This document shows, piece after piece, positions 42,809-51,662 of a stretch of 64,000 nucleotides of DNA (positions within the stretch are counted from its first letter, which is position 1; each line of letters begins with the position of its first letter). The DNA comes from Rhizobium etli CFN 42 (GTDB taxonomy: Bacteria; Pseudomonadota; Alphaproteobacteria; Rhizobiales; Rhizobiaceae): the NCBI RefSeq assembly GCF_000092045.1, contig NC_007761.1:4101501-4165500 (forward strand). Reading direction: 5' to 3'. The position numbers and the translations under genes are program-made. The notes under the pieces were generated by a model. It saw only the letters and a program-made list of their open reading frames with translations. It did no database searches and was not told the DNA's origin.

Positions 42809-43315
42809 TCAGTTCCAGATGAAACCGATCTTCTTCAACTGCTTGTGGTCGAAATTTTCCATACCTTCGCAGAAATCGGTCCCGCCGTGATGGCGGTAGA
42901 AGCGGCTGGCGGCCTCGTTTTCTTCAAGGCACCAGACGACCAGCCCGTTGCAGCCGAGCGACTTCAACAAGCGGCGCGCCTCGCCGAACAGCATGTGGCC
43001 GAGACCGATGCCCTGATATTCGGGGCGAAGATAGAGCTCGTAGATTTCGCCTTCCTGCGGCAGGGCACGGGCGCGGTTGAGGCCGAGCGTCGCATAACCG
43101 GCGACCGTCCCTGCAACGTCGAGAACCAGCAATGTCGCAGGTCCGCGCGTTGCCTTGCGCCACCAGTTTTCGCCGCGCCGCTCAATCATCTGCGTCAGCG
43201 CGCGATGCGGAATAATCCCCGCATAGGTGTGCTGCCAGGCGAGCCTGTGGGTTTCCGAAATGGCTCGGGCATCGTGCGGTTCGGCCCGCCGGACATCGAT
43301 CGACAACGTCTTCAT
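42809..43315 (-). CDS. GNAT family N-acetyltransferase
   Basis: 168 residues from ATG 43315 (MKTLSIDVRRAEPHD). Acetyl-CoA loop RPEYQGIGLGHMLFGEARR and NEAASRFYRHHGG are clear. Substrate unknown; the ETHRLAWQHTYAGIIP start is typical of the GNAT group that includes RimI-like and small-molecule acetylases. Upstream lies a TTAA-N7-TTAAC site (43413-43428). Confidence 0.9.
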   Translation of the reverse strand: MKTLSIDVRRAEPHDARAISETHRLAWQHTYAGIIPHRALTQMIERRGENWWRKATRGPATLLVLDVAGTVAGYATLGLNRARALPQEGEIYELYLRPEYQGIGLGHMLFGEARRLLKSLGCNGLVVWCLEENEAASRFYRHHGGTDFCEGMENFDHKQLKKIGFIWN

Positions 43316-43412
43316 AACGTTTACTCTGGTCCTGTCGGGGGCAATTAACCATACGCAATGACGCATTCGGCTCGATTGCCCACAGACTTAACATGTGGAC
43401 GACAGTCAAAAT

Positions 43413-43428
43413 TTAACGCTTTTTTAAC
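43413..43428 (+). promoter_or_regulatory. CtrA-type site TTAA-N7-TTAAC
   Basis: TTAACGCTTTTTTAAC, an exact match to the full CtrA consensus, 98 nt upstream of the GNAT start and 38 nt before the typA terminator. It is written on the strand opposite to the GNAT gene. Confidence 0.4.
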
Positions 43429-43463
43429 GATTGTCACAAGTCGGAATCGACGCAGCGCACAAT

Positions 43464-43493
43464 AAAAAACCCCGGCGCGGAGGCCGGGGTTTT
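43464..43493 (-). terminator. Intrinsic terminator of typA
   Basis: 11-bp stem (43466-43476 with 43483-43493, AAAACCCCGGC / GCCGGGGTTTT) and a 6-nt loop, ending in a run of six Ts on the minus strand. It starts 20 nt after the typA stop. Confidence 0.93.
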
Positions 43494-43512
43494 AAAGCGT
43501 AACTGCAGCGGT

Positions 43513-45333
43513 TTAGAGAGCCGCCTTCGTCTTTTCGAACCGCTTGCGGTCGTTGGCGTCGAGATACATCTTGCGCAGGCGGATGGACTTCGGCGTGACC
43601 TCGACCAACTCGTCTTCCTGGATCCAGGAGAGCGCGCGCTCCAGCGTCATACGGATAGGTGGGGTCAGCTTGACGGCTTCGTCCTTGCCGGCGGCGCGGA
43701 TGTTGGTCAGCTTCTTGCCCTTCAGCACGTTGACCTCGAGGTCGTTGTCGCGCGTATGGATGCCGATGATCATGCCCATATAGACCTTTTCGCCGGCATC
43801 GATGATCATCGGGCCGCGGTCTTCCAGGTTGAACAAGGCGTAGGCAACGGCTTCGCCGGCTTCATTGGCGAGCAGCACGCCGTTGACGCGGCCGCCGATT
43901 TCACCCTTGTAGGGCTGGTAGCTGTGGAACAGGCGATTCATGATCGCCGTGCCGCGCGTATCCGTCAGCAGTTCCGACTGGTAGCCGATCAGGCCGCGGG
44001 TCGGCGCGTAGAAAACCAGACGGACGCGATTGCCGCCGGACGGGCGAAGTTCGACCATTTCGGCCTTGCGCTCCGACATCTTCTGCACGACGACGCCGGA
44101 ATGTTCTTCGTCGACGTCGATCAGGACTTCTTCGATCGGCTCCAGAAGCTGGCCGCTTTCGTCCTTGTGCATGACGACGCGCGGACGCGAGACAGCAAGC
44201 TCGAAGCCTTCGCGGCGCATGTTTTCGATCAGAACGGCAAGCTGGAGTTCGCCGCGGCCGGAGACGAAGAAACTATCCTTGTCGGCGCTTTCCTCGATCT
44301 TCAGCGCAACGTTGCCTTCGGCTTCCTTGAACAGGCGGTCACGGATGACGCGGCTGGTGACCTTGTCGCCTTCGGTGCCGGCCAGCGGCGAGTCGTTGAC
44401 GATGAAGGACATGGTGACCGTCGGCGGGTCGATCGGCTGCGCCTTCAGCGCTTCCGTCACCGCCGGATCGCAGAAGGTATCGGCGACCGTGCCCTTGGAA
44501 AGGCCGGCGATCGCGACGATGTCGCCCGCATGCGCCTCTTCGATCGGCTGGCGTTCGATGCCGCGGAAGGCGAGGATCTTGGAAATGCGGCCCTGTTCGA
44601 TCAGCTTGCCGTCCTGGCCGAGAACCTTGACGGCCTGGTTCGGCTTGATCGAACCGGACGCGATACGGCCGGTGATGATGCGGCCGAGGAAGTTGTTGGC
44701 TTCGAGGATCGTGCCGATCATGCGGAACGGACCCTCCTCGACCTTCGGCTCGGGCACGTGCTTGACGACGAGGTCGAGCAGCGGGGCCAGGCCTTGATCG
44801 GTCGGGCCTGCCGGATCGTAGTTCATCCAGCCGGCCCGGCCGGAACCGTAGAGGATCGGAAAGTCGAGCTGCTCATCGGTCGCATCGAGGGCGGCGAAGA
44901 GGTCGAAGACTTCGTTGACCACTTCGTCGGCGCGCGCATCAGGACGGTCGATCTTGTTGATGGCAACGATCGGGCGCAGGCCGACCTTAAGGGCCTTGCC
45001 GACGACGAACTTGGTCTGCGGCATCGGGCCCTCGGCCGCGTCGACGAGAACGATCGCGCCGTCCACCATCGACAGAATGCGCTCGACTTCACCGCCGAAG
45101 TCGGCGTGGCCGGGCGTGTCGACGATGTTGATGCGCGTGTCCTTCCATTCGATGGAGGTCGCCTTGGCGAGAATGGTGATGCCGCGCTCTTTTTCGATGT
45201 CGTTGGAGTCCATCACGCGTTCCATGACGCGCTGGTTCTCGCGGAACGAGCCGGACTGTTTCAGAAGCTCGTCAACAAGGGTGGTCTTGCCATGGTCAAC
45301 GTGCGCGATGATCGCGATGTTGCGAAGTGCCAT
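43513..45333 (-). CDS. typA: Ribosome-associated GTPase TypA/BipA
   Basis: Translational GTPase needed for stress and cold growth and ribosome assembly. 606 residues. G1 [16 protein letters not shown]3 [12 protein letters not shown]4 NKIDRPDA; the EF-G-like domains and the BipA C-terminal domain with [19 protein letters not shown] motif follow. AGAG lies 9 nt before the ATG. Single gene with its own terminator. Confidence 0.97.
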   Translation of the reverse strand: MALRNIAIIAHVDHGKTTLVDELLKQSGSFRENQRVMERVMDSNDIEKERGITILAKATSIEWKDTRINIVDTPGHADFGGEVERILSMVDGAIVLVDAAEGPMPQTKFVVGKALKVGLRPIVAINKIDRPDARADEVVNEVFDLFAALDATDEQLDFPILYGSGRAGWMNYDPAGPTDQGLAPLLDLVVKHVPEPKVEEGPFRMIGTILEANNFLGRIITGRIASGSIKPNQAVKVLGQDGKLIEQGRISKILAFRGIERQPIEEAHAGDIVAIAGLSKGTVADTFCDPAVTEALKAQPIDPPTVTMSFIVNDSPLAGTEGDKVTSRVIRDRLFKEAEGNVALKIEESADKDSFFVSGRGELQLAVLIENMRREGFELAVSRPRVVMHKDESGQLLEPIEEVLIDVDEEHSGVVVQKMSERKAEMVELRPSGGNRVRLVFYAPTRGLIGYQSELLTDTRGTAIMNRLFHSYQPYKGEIGGRVNGVLLANEAGEAVAYALFNLEDRGPMIIDAGEKVYMGMIIGIHTRDNDLEVNVLKGKKLTNIRAAGKDEAVKLTPPIRMTLERALSWIQEDELVEVTPKSIRLRKMYLDANDRKRFEKTKAAL

Positions 45334-45492
45334 ATGTCATAATCTCTGAGGCTGGGGCGCTACGCCAAGTGGACGCGCCATTTACGTTTGGCGCGCTCAT
45401 ACCGGTTTTTTCGCCATTGCGAAAGGGGGTCGCGCGCGAAAGCTGCGGCATGGCTGCCGCCATGCCGCTCGGTTCTCTGTCATCAAACTGTC

Positions 45493-47580
45493 TTAAGCGT
45501 CGCTGCCTGTCAATTCCTCGAAGGTCGCAAGCCCCTTCTTGACGAGCATCGCATCCGGCCTCGGCAGCTTGCCGCGGAAGGCCTTATAGGCATCTTCAGG
45601 ATCGACCGAACCGCCGGTGGAATAGATATGCTCCTTGAGCTTGCGCGCCATTTCGCCGTTGAAGGCGTCCCCGGTCTCCTCGAAGGCCGCAAAGGCGTCG
45701 GCGTCGAGAACTTCGGACCACATGTAGGAATAATAACCGGCCGAATAGCCGCCGGAGAAGACGTGTTGGAAGTGCGGTGTCGCATGGCGCATGACGATCG
45801 ATTTCGGCATGCCGATCTCGGCCAGCACCTCCGCCTGCACCGCCATCGGGTCCTCGACGGCCTCCCGCGTATGGAACGCCATGTCGACCAGCGCCGACGA
45901 GGTGAATTCGACGGTGTTGAAGCCGGCGTTGAAGGTGCGGGCGGCGAGCACCTTGTCGAGCAGCGCCTGCGGCATCGGCTCACCTGTCTCGAAATGCACG
46001 GCATATTTCTTGAGGATGGCGGGAACAGTTAGCCAGTGCTCATAGAGCTGCGACGGCAATTCGACGAAATCGCGCGAGACGCCGGTGCCGGAAACCGAGG
46101 GATAGGTGACGTTGGAAAGCATGCCGTGTAGCGCATGGCCGAATTCGTGGAACAGCGTGCGGGCATCGTCGAGCGACAGCAGTGCCGGCTTGCCCTCGGC
46201 CGGCTTGGCGAAATTGCAGACGTTGTAGATGATCGGCAATTCGCCGTGGCGGCCGTTCTTCAGTTCCAGCTTGTGCTGCGATTGCAGCGAGCTCATCCAG
46301 GCGCCTGATCGTTTCGAACCGCGGGCGAAATAATCGCCGAGGAAAAGGGCGACCAGCCTGTCGTCGCGGTCCCAGATTTCGAAAACTCTGACGTCGGGGT
46401 GATAGGCCGGTACGCCTTTCTTTTCGACCGCACGGATGCCGAACAGCCTTTCCGCCACGTCGAAGCAGGCGTCGATGATCTTCTCGAGCTGCAGATAGGG
46501 CTTCAGTTCAGCCTCGGAGAAATCGAACTTCCGGGCTCGAATCTTTTCGGCGTAGTGGCGCCAGTCCCAGGGCATGACCTCGTGGTTCCGGCCCTCCTCG
46601 GCGATCAGCGCCGCGATGTCGACCTCTTCCTCGCCGGCGCGCTTGACCGCCCGCGCCCAGACGGCCCTCAACAGGCCGTTCACCGCATCTGCCGTCTTCG
46701 CCATCGTATTGTCGAGTTTCAGCTCGGCGAAATTGCCGTAGCCGAGCAGCTTCGCCACCTCTTGGCGCAGCGCCAGCGTTTCCTTGATGACGGCGCGGTT
46801 GTCGGTTTCCCCGCCGTTTGCCCCGCGCGCCACCCAAGCCCTGAACGCCTGCTCGCGCAGATCCCGGCGCTCCGAAAAGGTCAGGAATGGCTCGATGATC
46901 GAGCGCGACAGCGTCACTGCATATTTGCCCTCCTCGCCGCGTTCGCTCGCCGCCGCCGCCATCGCGTCGCGCAGGAATTCGGGAAGCCCATCGAGCTCGG
47001 CGCCCTCAGAAAGCACCAGTGCCCAGGCCTTCTCGTCAGCCAGCACGTTCTGGCCGAACTGCGTGCTGAGACCGGCGAGCTTCTCGTTGATCGCGGCGAG
47101 CTGCTCCTGCTCGGCCTTACCAAGCTTGACGCCCGACTTGACGAAGCCCTTCCAATGGCGTTCCAGCACGCGCGTCTGTTCCAGCGTCAGCCCAAGGCTC
47201 TCACGATTCTCCCAGAGCGTATCGATACGAGCAAACAGCGCGGCGTTCATGCCTATCTTCGAATAGTGGCGCGACATCTTCGGTGAGATCTCGCGCTCCA
47301 GCACCTGGATCATGTCATTGGTATCCGCGCCCGCCTTGTTCCAGAACAGCGCCGAAACGCGCGACAGCGCATCGCCGGCGATCTCGAGCGCGACGATCGT
47401 ATTCTCGAATGTCGGCGCATCGCCGTTTCCGGCGATCTCGTCGATCTCCCTTTCATGCTCGGCAAGCGCGGCCTCGAAGGCGGCGGCAAAATCGCCGTCG
47501 TTCAAGGCATCGAAACGCGGAAGGCCGTGAAGGCCGTCCCAGTTGGTGAGCGCCGGATTGAAATCATGGGGAGAAGGCAT
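45493..47580 (-). CDS. M3 family oligopeptidase (PrlC/Dcp type)
   Basis: Zinc metallopeptidase that degrades short peptides in the cytoplasm. 695 residues from ATG 47580 (MPSPHDFNPALTNWDGLHGL) with AGAGGA upstream; 32 upstream codons are open but unrelated. The HEFGHALHG zinc motif and the late SGGYSAGYYSYMWSEVL segment are characteristic. Oligopeptidase A and peptidyl-dipeptidase Dcp cannot be separated by eye. Confidence 0.95.
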   Translation of the reverse strand: MPSPHDFNPALTNWDGLHGLPRFDALNDGDFAAAFEAALAEHEREIDEIAGNGDAPTFENTIVALEIAGDALSRVSALFWNKAGADTNDMIQVLEREISPKMSRHYSKIGMNAALFARIDTLWENRESLGLTLEQTRVLERHWKGFVKSGVKLGKAEQEQLAAINEKLAGLSTQFGQNVLADEKAWALVLSEGAELDGLPEFLRDAMAAAASERGEEGKYAVTLSRSIIEPFLTFSERRDLREQAFRAWVARGANGGETDNRAVIKETLALRQEVAKLLGYGNFAELKLDNTMAKTADAVNGLLRAVWARAVKRAGEEEVDIAALIAEEGRNHEVMPWDWRHYAEKIRARKFDFSEAELKPYLQLEKIIDACFDVAERLFGIRAVEKKGVPAYHPDVRVFEIWDRDDRLVALFLGDYFARGSKRSGAWMSSLQSQHKLELKNGRHGELPIIYNVCNFAKPAEGKPALLSLDDARTLFHEFGHALHGMLSNVTYPSVSGTGVSRDFVELPSQLYEHWLTVPAILKKYAVHFETGEPMPQALLDKVLAARTFNAGFNTVEFTSSALVDMAFHTREAVEDPMAVQAEVLAEIGMPKSIVMRHATPHFQHVFSGGYSAGYYSYMWSEVLDADAFAAFEETGDAFNGEMARKLKEHIYSTGGSVDPEDAYKAFRGKLPRPDAMLVKKGLATFEELTGSDA

Positions 47581-47726
47581 CGGAGAATCCTCTTTGGCAT
47601 GCGAATGGATCGTCAATATAGGAGAGCGGCCGCAGAATTGGTATGTCGCCGGCGGGGCCTTTTGCCTCAGCGGCAAAAGCGGTGGACATCAGATAAATCT
47701 GGTGGACAAAATTTGACGCATGGAAA

Positions 47727-47742
47727 TTAACCATTTGTTAAC
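47727..47742 (+). promoter_or_regulatory. CtrA-type site TTAA-N7-TTAAC
   Basis: TTAACCATTTGTTAAC, an exact full-consensus match that also contains the TTAACCAT half-site form. It lies 65 nt before the ATG at 47808 and continues ACGATTG, as the other two sites do (ACGATCG/ACGATTG). Confidence 0.6.
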
Positions 47743-47807
47743 GATTGACGCGAATCACGCGCAAGCGCTAGTTTCCCGGTGATCTTCTTGTTCAGGGGAC
47801 ATGCGCC

Positions 47808-48239
47808 ATGGAAATTTTTTCTGTGCGGTCTTCTCAGAGTTTGCTATTTAAAAACAATCCCAATAACGCAAAAAATTCGAAGACCACGGATATTCAAATC
47901 GAGACCAGAGCTCCGGCGCCGGCCTCCTTTCATATTGAAGGCAATGTCGACGAGGGCCCCGACTTCACCGCGGTCAGCCCCGGACAATTGCGCAACTACG
48001 CGCGCCAAAGCTTTGACAGCGGCCTGATCGACCAGAATACCTATGCCGCGATTTCCGAACCGCTGCCGATGCACGCGATGGATCCGCTCGGCAATCTCAT
48101 CGATCTCTCCAGCGTCACCGACGGCACGAGCTTCAATTTCCTCGATTATTACCGAAACCAGCTGCAGATCGCCATGTCGATCGGCGACCCTCATGAAGTC
48201 CAGACCCTGAAATCGATCGTCAATTTCCTGGATAGCTAA
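47808..48239 (+). CDS. Uncharacterised 143-residue protein
   Basis: Family not recognised. No signal peptide or membrane helix. The first 35 residues are polar (NNPNNAKNSKTTD) and look disordered; the rest contains GQLRNYARQSFDSGLIDQNT, an ISEPLPMHAMDPLGN segment and an amphipathic C-terminal helix ending IVNFLDS. AGGGGAC stands 7 nt before the ATG. A CtrA-type site upstream and monocistronic layout suggest cell-cycle or motility-linked expression (inference). It ends 1 nt from the opposing lysE stop. Confidence 0.8.
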   Translation: MEIFSVRSSQSLLFKNNPNNAKNSKTTDIQIETRAPAPASFHIEGNVDEGPDFTAVSPGQLRNYARQSFDSGLIDQNTYAAISEPLPMHAMDPLGNLIDLSSVTDGTSFNFLDYYRNQLQIAMSIGDPHEVQTLKSIVNFLDS

Positions 48240-48240
48240 A

Positions 48241-48882
48241 TCAGGCGCGGCGCCAGCCAAGCAGGCCCGGCGTCGCGTGCCAGAGCGCCTGGACGGCAAA
48301 CCCCATGAAGAGCACGCCGGATGTGCGCACGATCAGCCGCTCATGTGCGCGATAGAAGCGGCGCACCGCACCGGCGCCGATGATGCCGACGAGGATAACG
48401 TCGGCGGTAACGAAACCCAGGAAGGACGCGGCAAGAAGCACCGGCAGCGCCTCGAAATCGAGTGCGCCGGCCGAACCGGCGACCAGTGCAGTGAAGGTGG
48501 CGAGAGCGACCGGATAACCCTTCGGATTGGTGACGCCGAAAGTCAGACCGCGGCGAAACGGACGCTCGACCATGACAAGCGCCTGCCCATCCGCTTTCGG
48601 CTTGGCATTGACGGCGCTCCAGCCGATCCAGGCGAGGTAGAAGCCGCACGCAAGGCCGAGCAGATCGAAGACGAAGGTTCCGATCGTCTTCGCTCCGACG
48701 ATCGCGATCAGGGCCAGCGACGACCAGATGATGTCTCCGACGAGATGCCCCATCATAAACAACGCGCCGGCCTTGCGCCCCTGCCCGGCGCCGATGCCGA
48801 GCAGTTGCAGGAAGGCGGGCCCGGGAATGAGCACGTAGAAAAGCGCCGCCAGGAAGGCGCCGAAGAGCAGGGACTGCGTCAT
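48241..48882 (-). CDS. LysE family exporter
   Basis: 213 residues from ATG 48882 (MTQSLLFGAFLAALFYVLIP). PGPAFLQLLGIGAGQGRKAG and TNPKGYPVALATFTALV are the LysE/RhtB signatures, with about six hydrophobic segments. Substrate unknown. CGGAGC lies upstream. Second of three LysE-type exporters in the window; they are not close copies. Confidence 0.9.
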   Translation of the reverse strand: MTQSLLFGAFLAALFYVLIPGPAFLQLLGIGAGQGRKAGALFMMGHLVGDIIWSSLALIAIVGAKTIGTFVFDLLGLACGFYLAWIGWSAVNAKPKADGQALVMVERPFRRGLTFGVTNPKGYPVALATFTALVAGSAGALDFEALPVLLAASFLGFVTADVILVGIIGAGAVRRFYRAHERLIVRTSGVLFMGFAVQALWHATPGLLGWRRA

Positions 48883-48984
48883 GGAAAAGCTCCGAGGGTG
48901 ACCGCGGCAGAGTAAGTCATCCCCGGCATGCGTCAAGGGCATGGCGGCGGCTCCCGGCTCAGGCAGCCACCGCCGAATTCGCCT

Positions 48985-49425
48985 CTAATGGTGCGCGCTG
49001 TTGATTGCCGGTACGGTAAACTTCACGACTTTTCCGCCCAGCACTTCATGTTCCGGCGTGGCCATTTCGATGAGCACCCTATGCTCGCCTGACGGCAGAG
49101 CGGTGAGGACGATAGCGCCGGTGCCGCCCGCATCGGCCCACCGCCAAGGCTGCTCGTCGATGCTGACATGAAGGTGACCGGCCCTCGGCGAGACGTCGCT
49201 GGCGCTCGCGCCGAAGATTGGCAGGATGCGGAAATTCTCGGTTCGATAGGGAATAATGGCCACCGCTCGGCTCGCGAGCGGTCCCGCAAGGGGCTGATCC
49301 ACGACGAGTTTGGGTGCGGGCTCGTTCTTGATGGGAAGGAACTGCGTCGTCGTTTCCGCGTGGATGGGTCTGCCGGCGGCAAGCAGCAAAGCTGCCGTTG
49401 CGATGACTTTTGCGATCGTGATCAT
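48985..49425 (-). CDS. Secreted DUF6130-like protein
   Basis: 146 residues with signal peptide (ends PIHAE near residue 23). The core SPRAGHLHVSIDEQPWRWAD and LPSGEHRVLIEMATPEHEVL matches my recollection of DUF6130 periplasmic proteins; function unknown. Histidines in GHLHV and at the C-terminus (NSAHH) might bind metal. It follows ohr on the same strand with a 93-nt gap. Confidence 0.78.
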   Translation of the reverse strand: MITIAKVIATAALLLAAGRPIHAETTTQFLPIKNEPAPKLVVDQPLAGPLASRAVAIIPYRTENFRILPIFGASASDVSPRAGHLHVSIDEQPWRWADAGGTGAIVLTALPSGEHRVLIEMATPEHEVLGGKVVKFTVPAINSAHH

Positions 49426-49518
49426 GACAAAATCCTCTGGTTGTCGCGCCGGTCATGGCCGACATATGTCGGAACGCCGGCGCGATATCGGATTTGGAAG
49501 GCCTTGATCGGAGACCGA

Positions 49519-49926
49519 TCAGGCGACGTTGAGTTCGACGGCGATATTGCCGCGGGTTGCTTTGGAATAAGGGCAGAGCTGGTGCGCACGCTCGATCAGA
49601 GACCTGGCGAGATCCATCTCGATGCCCGGCAGCTTCGCGTTTAGCCGCGCCTGCAGCACATAGCCGCCGTCATTCGAGACCAGATCGATCTCGGCATTGA
49701 TGGCAGCGTCGGCAGACACGCGGAGCTGGCGCTCCGCGGCCGCCCTTCCGATGGCGCCGAGGAAACAGGCGGACCAACCCGCAGCGAAGAGCTGCTCAGG
49801 ATTGGTGCCGGCGCCCGAGGAACCGGGCGGGGACAATGTCACGTCGAGACGTCCGTCGGAGCTGCGCGACGCGCCGTCACGCCCGCCGGTGGTGCTGGTT
49901 TTGCCTGTGTAGATGACTGTCGACAT
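49519..49926 (-). CDS. ohr: Organic hydroperoxide resistance protein, Ohr/OsmC family
   Basis: Thiol peroxidase that reduces organic hydroperoxides. 135 residues with the two reactive cysteines in GWSACFLGAIG and HQLCPYSKATRGN, the latter typical of Ohr rather than OsmC. No MarR-type ohrR is adjacent; a LysR gene lies 546 nt away. Confidence 0.92.
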   Translation of the reverse strand: MSTVIYTGKTSTTGGRDGASRSSDGRLDVTLSPPGSSGAGTNPEQLFAAGWSACFLGAIGRAAAERQLRVSADAAINAEIDLVSNDGGYVLQARLNAKLPGIEMDLARSLIERAHQLCPYSKATRGNIAVELNVA

Positions 49927-50180
49927 TCGGATACTCCTTGCTGGATTTCAGCCGGCGATGTTGCGGCGGCCGACTTGCGCACCCAGGATCAATGGGTGTT
50001 GGACTGCGATGATGGGAAGATGAGCCTCGGAAGAGCACTCCGGTAGCGAGCAGAAGCGAGAGTGAGCCTCTCATTTTCTCTCGCTACAGCCGCCGCCGGG
50101 GTTACGCGATCTTTAGGGCACCAAACCGAAATCGCGACCGCTGAAGCGATCCCGCTTTCACATCCGTCCGGGAGACCGAC

Positions 50181-50426
50181 ATGAACACGCATTTCAAACG
50201 CAAGATCGTCTTCGCTCTGTCGATGGGCGTCGTGACGACAGGGCTGATCTCTTTCACGCTGCTCGCGCTCAATCTGGGCTTCTCGAAGGGGTTCGTTCTG
50301 ACATGGCTCCGCTCGTGGAGCATCGCCTATCTCATTGTCATCCCCGCCATCCTGCTGATCGGTCCTCGCCTTCAGGCGCAGATCGATCGCGTTGTCCGCG
50401 ACGTGGAAGAGCAACCATCAAGGTGA
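50181..50426 (+). CDS. Small membrane protein, DUF2798-like
   Basis: 81 residues, two membrane helices (about 7-30 and 42-62) in the arrangement of DUF2798 proteins (FALSMGVVTTGLISFTLLALN, then WSIAYLIVIPAILLIGPRLQ). Function unknown. It converges on the LysR gene with 45 nt between. Confidence 0.8.
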   Translation: MNTHFKRKIVFALSMGVVTTGLISFTLLALNLGFSKGFVLTWLRSWSIAYLIVIPAILLIGPRLQAQIDRVVRDVEEQPSR

Positions 50427-50471
50427 CGATGGCCACGCTTCGCCGCGGCCATCGTCAAAGAATTAGGCGCT

Positions 50472-51386
50472 TCATTTCGGTGACGGCACATCGCCATAGC
50501 TGCCGCACGCCGCGCGAAGGCGGGGGAGCGCCCAATCGATGAAGGCGCGCACTTTCAGAGCGAGCAAGCCCTGACGCGAATAGACAATGTGGATCGGCTT
50601 GGGCTCGCCGTCATAGCCCTTCAAGATCTGCACGAGCGCGCCCGAGGACACCTCCTCCGGAACTTGGTAGTCGAACAGGCGGGCGATTCCGACCCCATTC
50701 AGTGCGGCGGCAACGCAATTGGCCGCCGTGTTCACCTCGATCCGGCTGCGTGGCATGACCTCGAGACGCTTCCCCTCCATTTCGAAACTCCAAAAGAACG
50801 ACCGCTTGTGAAACATGATCCCATCGTGATTCACGAGCTCGGTGGGATGCTGCGGAATGCCATGCCGTTCCAGATAGGCCGGGCTTGCGCAGGTCAGCAG
50901 ACGGAACTCGCCGGCCTTGACGGCGTAGAGCGAACTATCGATCAACTCACCAAGCCGGATGGCGACATCGACCTGCTCGTTGACCAGATGAACGGAGCGG
51001 TCGAGTGAAAGAATATTCAGCATGACCTCCGGATGCCTGTTCACGAAGTCGAGTGCGATCGGCAGAACATAGCGGTGACCGAATTCGATCGGCATCGTGA
51101 TGTTCAGCAGTCCCCGCGGCATCTGATATTCGCCCGACGCCCTGCGTTCGACCTCCTCCAGATCGGCGATAATCTTCCGCGCCGCCTCGACATAGTCGCG
51201 ACCGGCATCCGTGAGCTGCAGGTTGCGGCTCGTTCGGATGATGAGGTTCGTGCCGAGGTATCGCTCCAGATCGGCGACCTTGCGGCTGACGCTCGGCAGC
51301 GGTGCGTTCAGCTTCCGGCTGCCCGCCGACAAGCTCCCGGCGTCCACCACCGCAAGCAGAACCCGCATTGCATCAAGCCGATCCAT
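50472..51386 (-). CDS. LysR family transcriptional regulator
   Basis: 304 residues. N-terminal winged HTH MDRLDAMRVLLAVVDAGSLS with LPSVSRKVADLERYLG as recognition helix, and a C-terminal effector domain. Belongs to the large group of LysR proteins resembling the CrgA/DsdC-like repressors. It is divergent from the broken DMT transporter gene, which is the likely ancestral target. Confidence 0.93.
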   Translation of the reverse strand: MDRLDAMRVLLAVVDAGSLSAGSRKLNAPLPSVSRKVADLERYLGTNLIIRTSRNLQLTDAGRDYVEAARKIIADLEEVERRASGEYQMPRGLLNITMPIEFGHRYVLPIALDFVNRHPEVMLNILSLDRSVHLVNEQVDVAIRLGELIDSSLYAVKAGEFRLLTCASPAYLERHGIPQHPTELVNHDGIMFHKRSFFWSFEMEGKRLEVMPRSRIEVNTAANCVAAALNGVGIARLFDYQVPEEVSSGALVQILKGYDGEPKPIHIVYSRQGLLALKVRAFIDWALPRLRAACGSYGDVPSPK

Positions 51387-51662
51387 AACGCCCCGACAAT
51401 TAGAAGCCGCGATGTCGGAGGATATGAAAAATCGGTTCTGCTGAATAGGCGATACAGTCGTCTCAGCGACGCTATGGCCGCTCGGGCGTTGCGCACAACC
51501 TCAAGAAACCGATGAGCATCGAGAGGGTGGCTCTCATTTTCACCGAGTACCGGCCAAGGCTCTCGGCCAGTAAACTCGGCTACTCGATCAAATTCGTTCG
51601 GGCTCACGGAGGTAAAAGCTCGGGGCGCGCGCAACGTCAAAGGGGTGAAGATTATTGACTGA
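51387..51662. other. Intergenic region between LysR and the transporter pseudogene
   Basis: 276 bases. Open frames exist on both strands (for example 51308-51640 minus and a short plus frame from about 51513), but I recognise neither and neither has a good ribosome site. The true start of the transporter gene seems to have been lost here. LysR binding sites of the T-N11-A type are too degenerate to call. Confidence 0.4.

Noticed and set aside
42786..42890. Small plus-strand frame with a good AAGGAG site before an ATG (MSGGDRNSQFQ)
   Set aside because: 35 codons, mostly antisense to the 3' end of the GNAT gene; no resemblance to any protein. The ribosome site is probably chance.
43756..45342. 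528-codon open frame antisense to typA
   Set aside because: No motif or ribosome site; typA is complete.
50044..50086. AGCGAGAG / CTCTCGCT inverted repeat upstream of the DUF2798-like gene
   Set aside because: 8-bp arms with a 15-nt loop and no clear relation to a promoter; noted only.
51308..51640. 110-codon minus frame between LysR and the transporter pseudogene
   Set aside because: Overlaps the LysR start, no ribosome site and not recognised; could be a remnant but cannot be supported.
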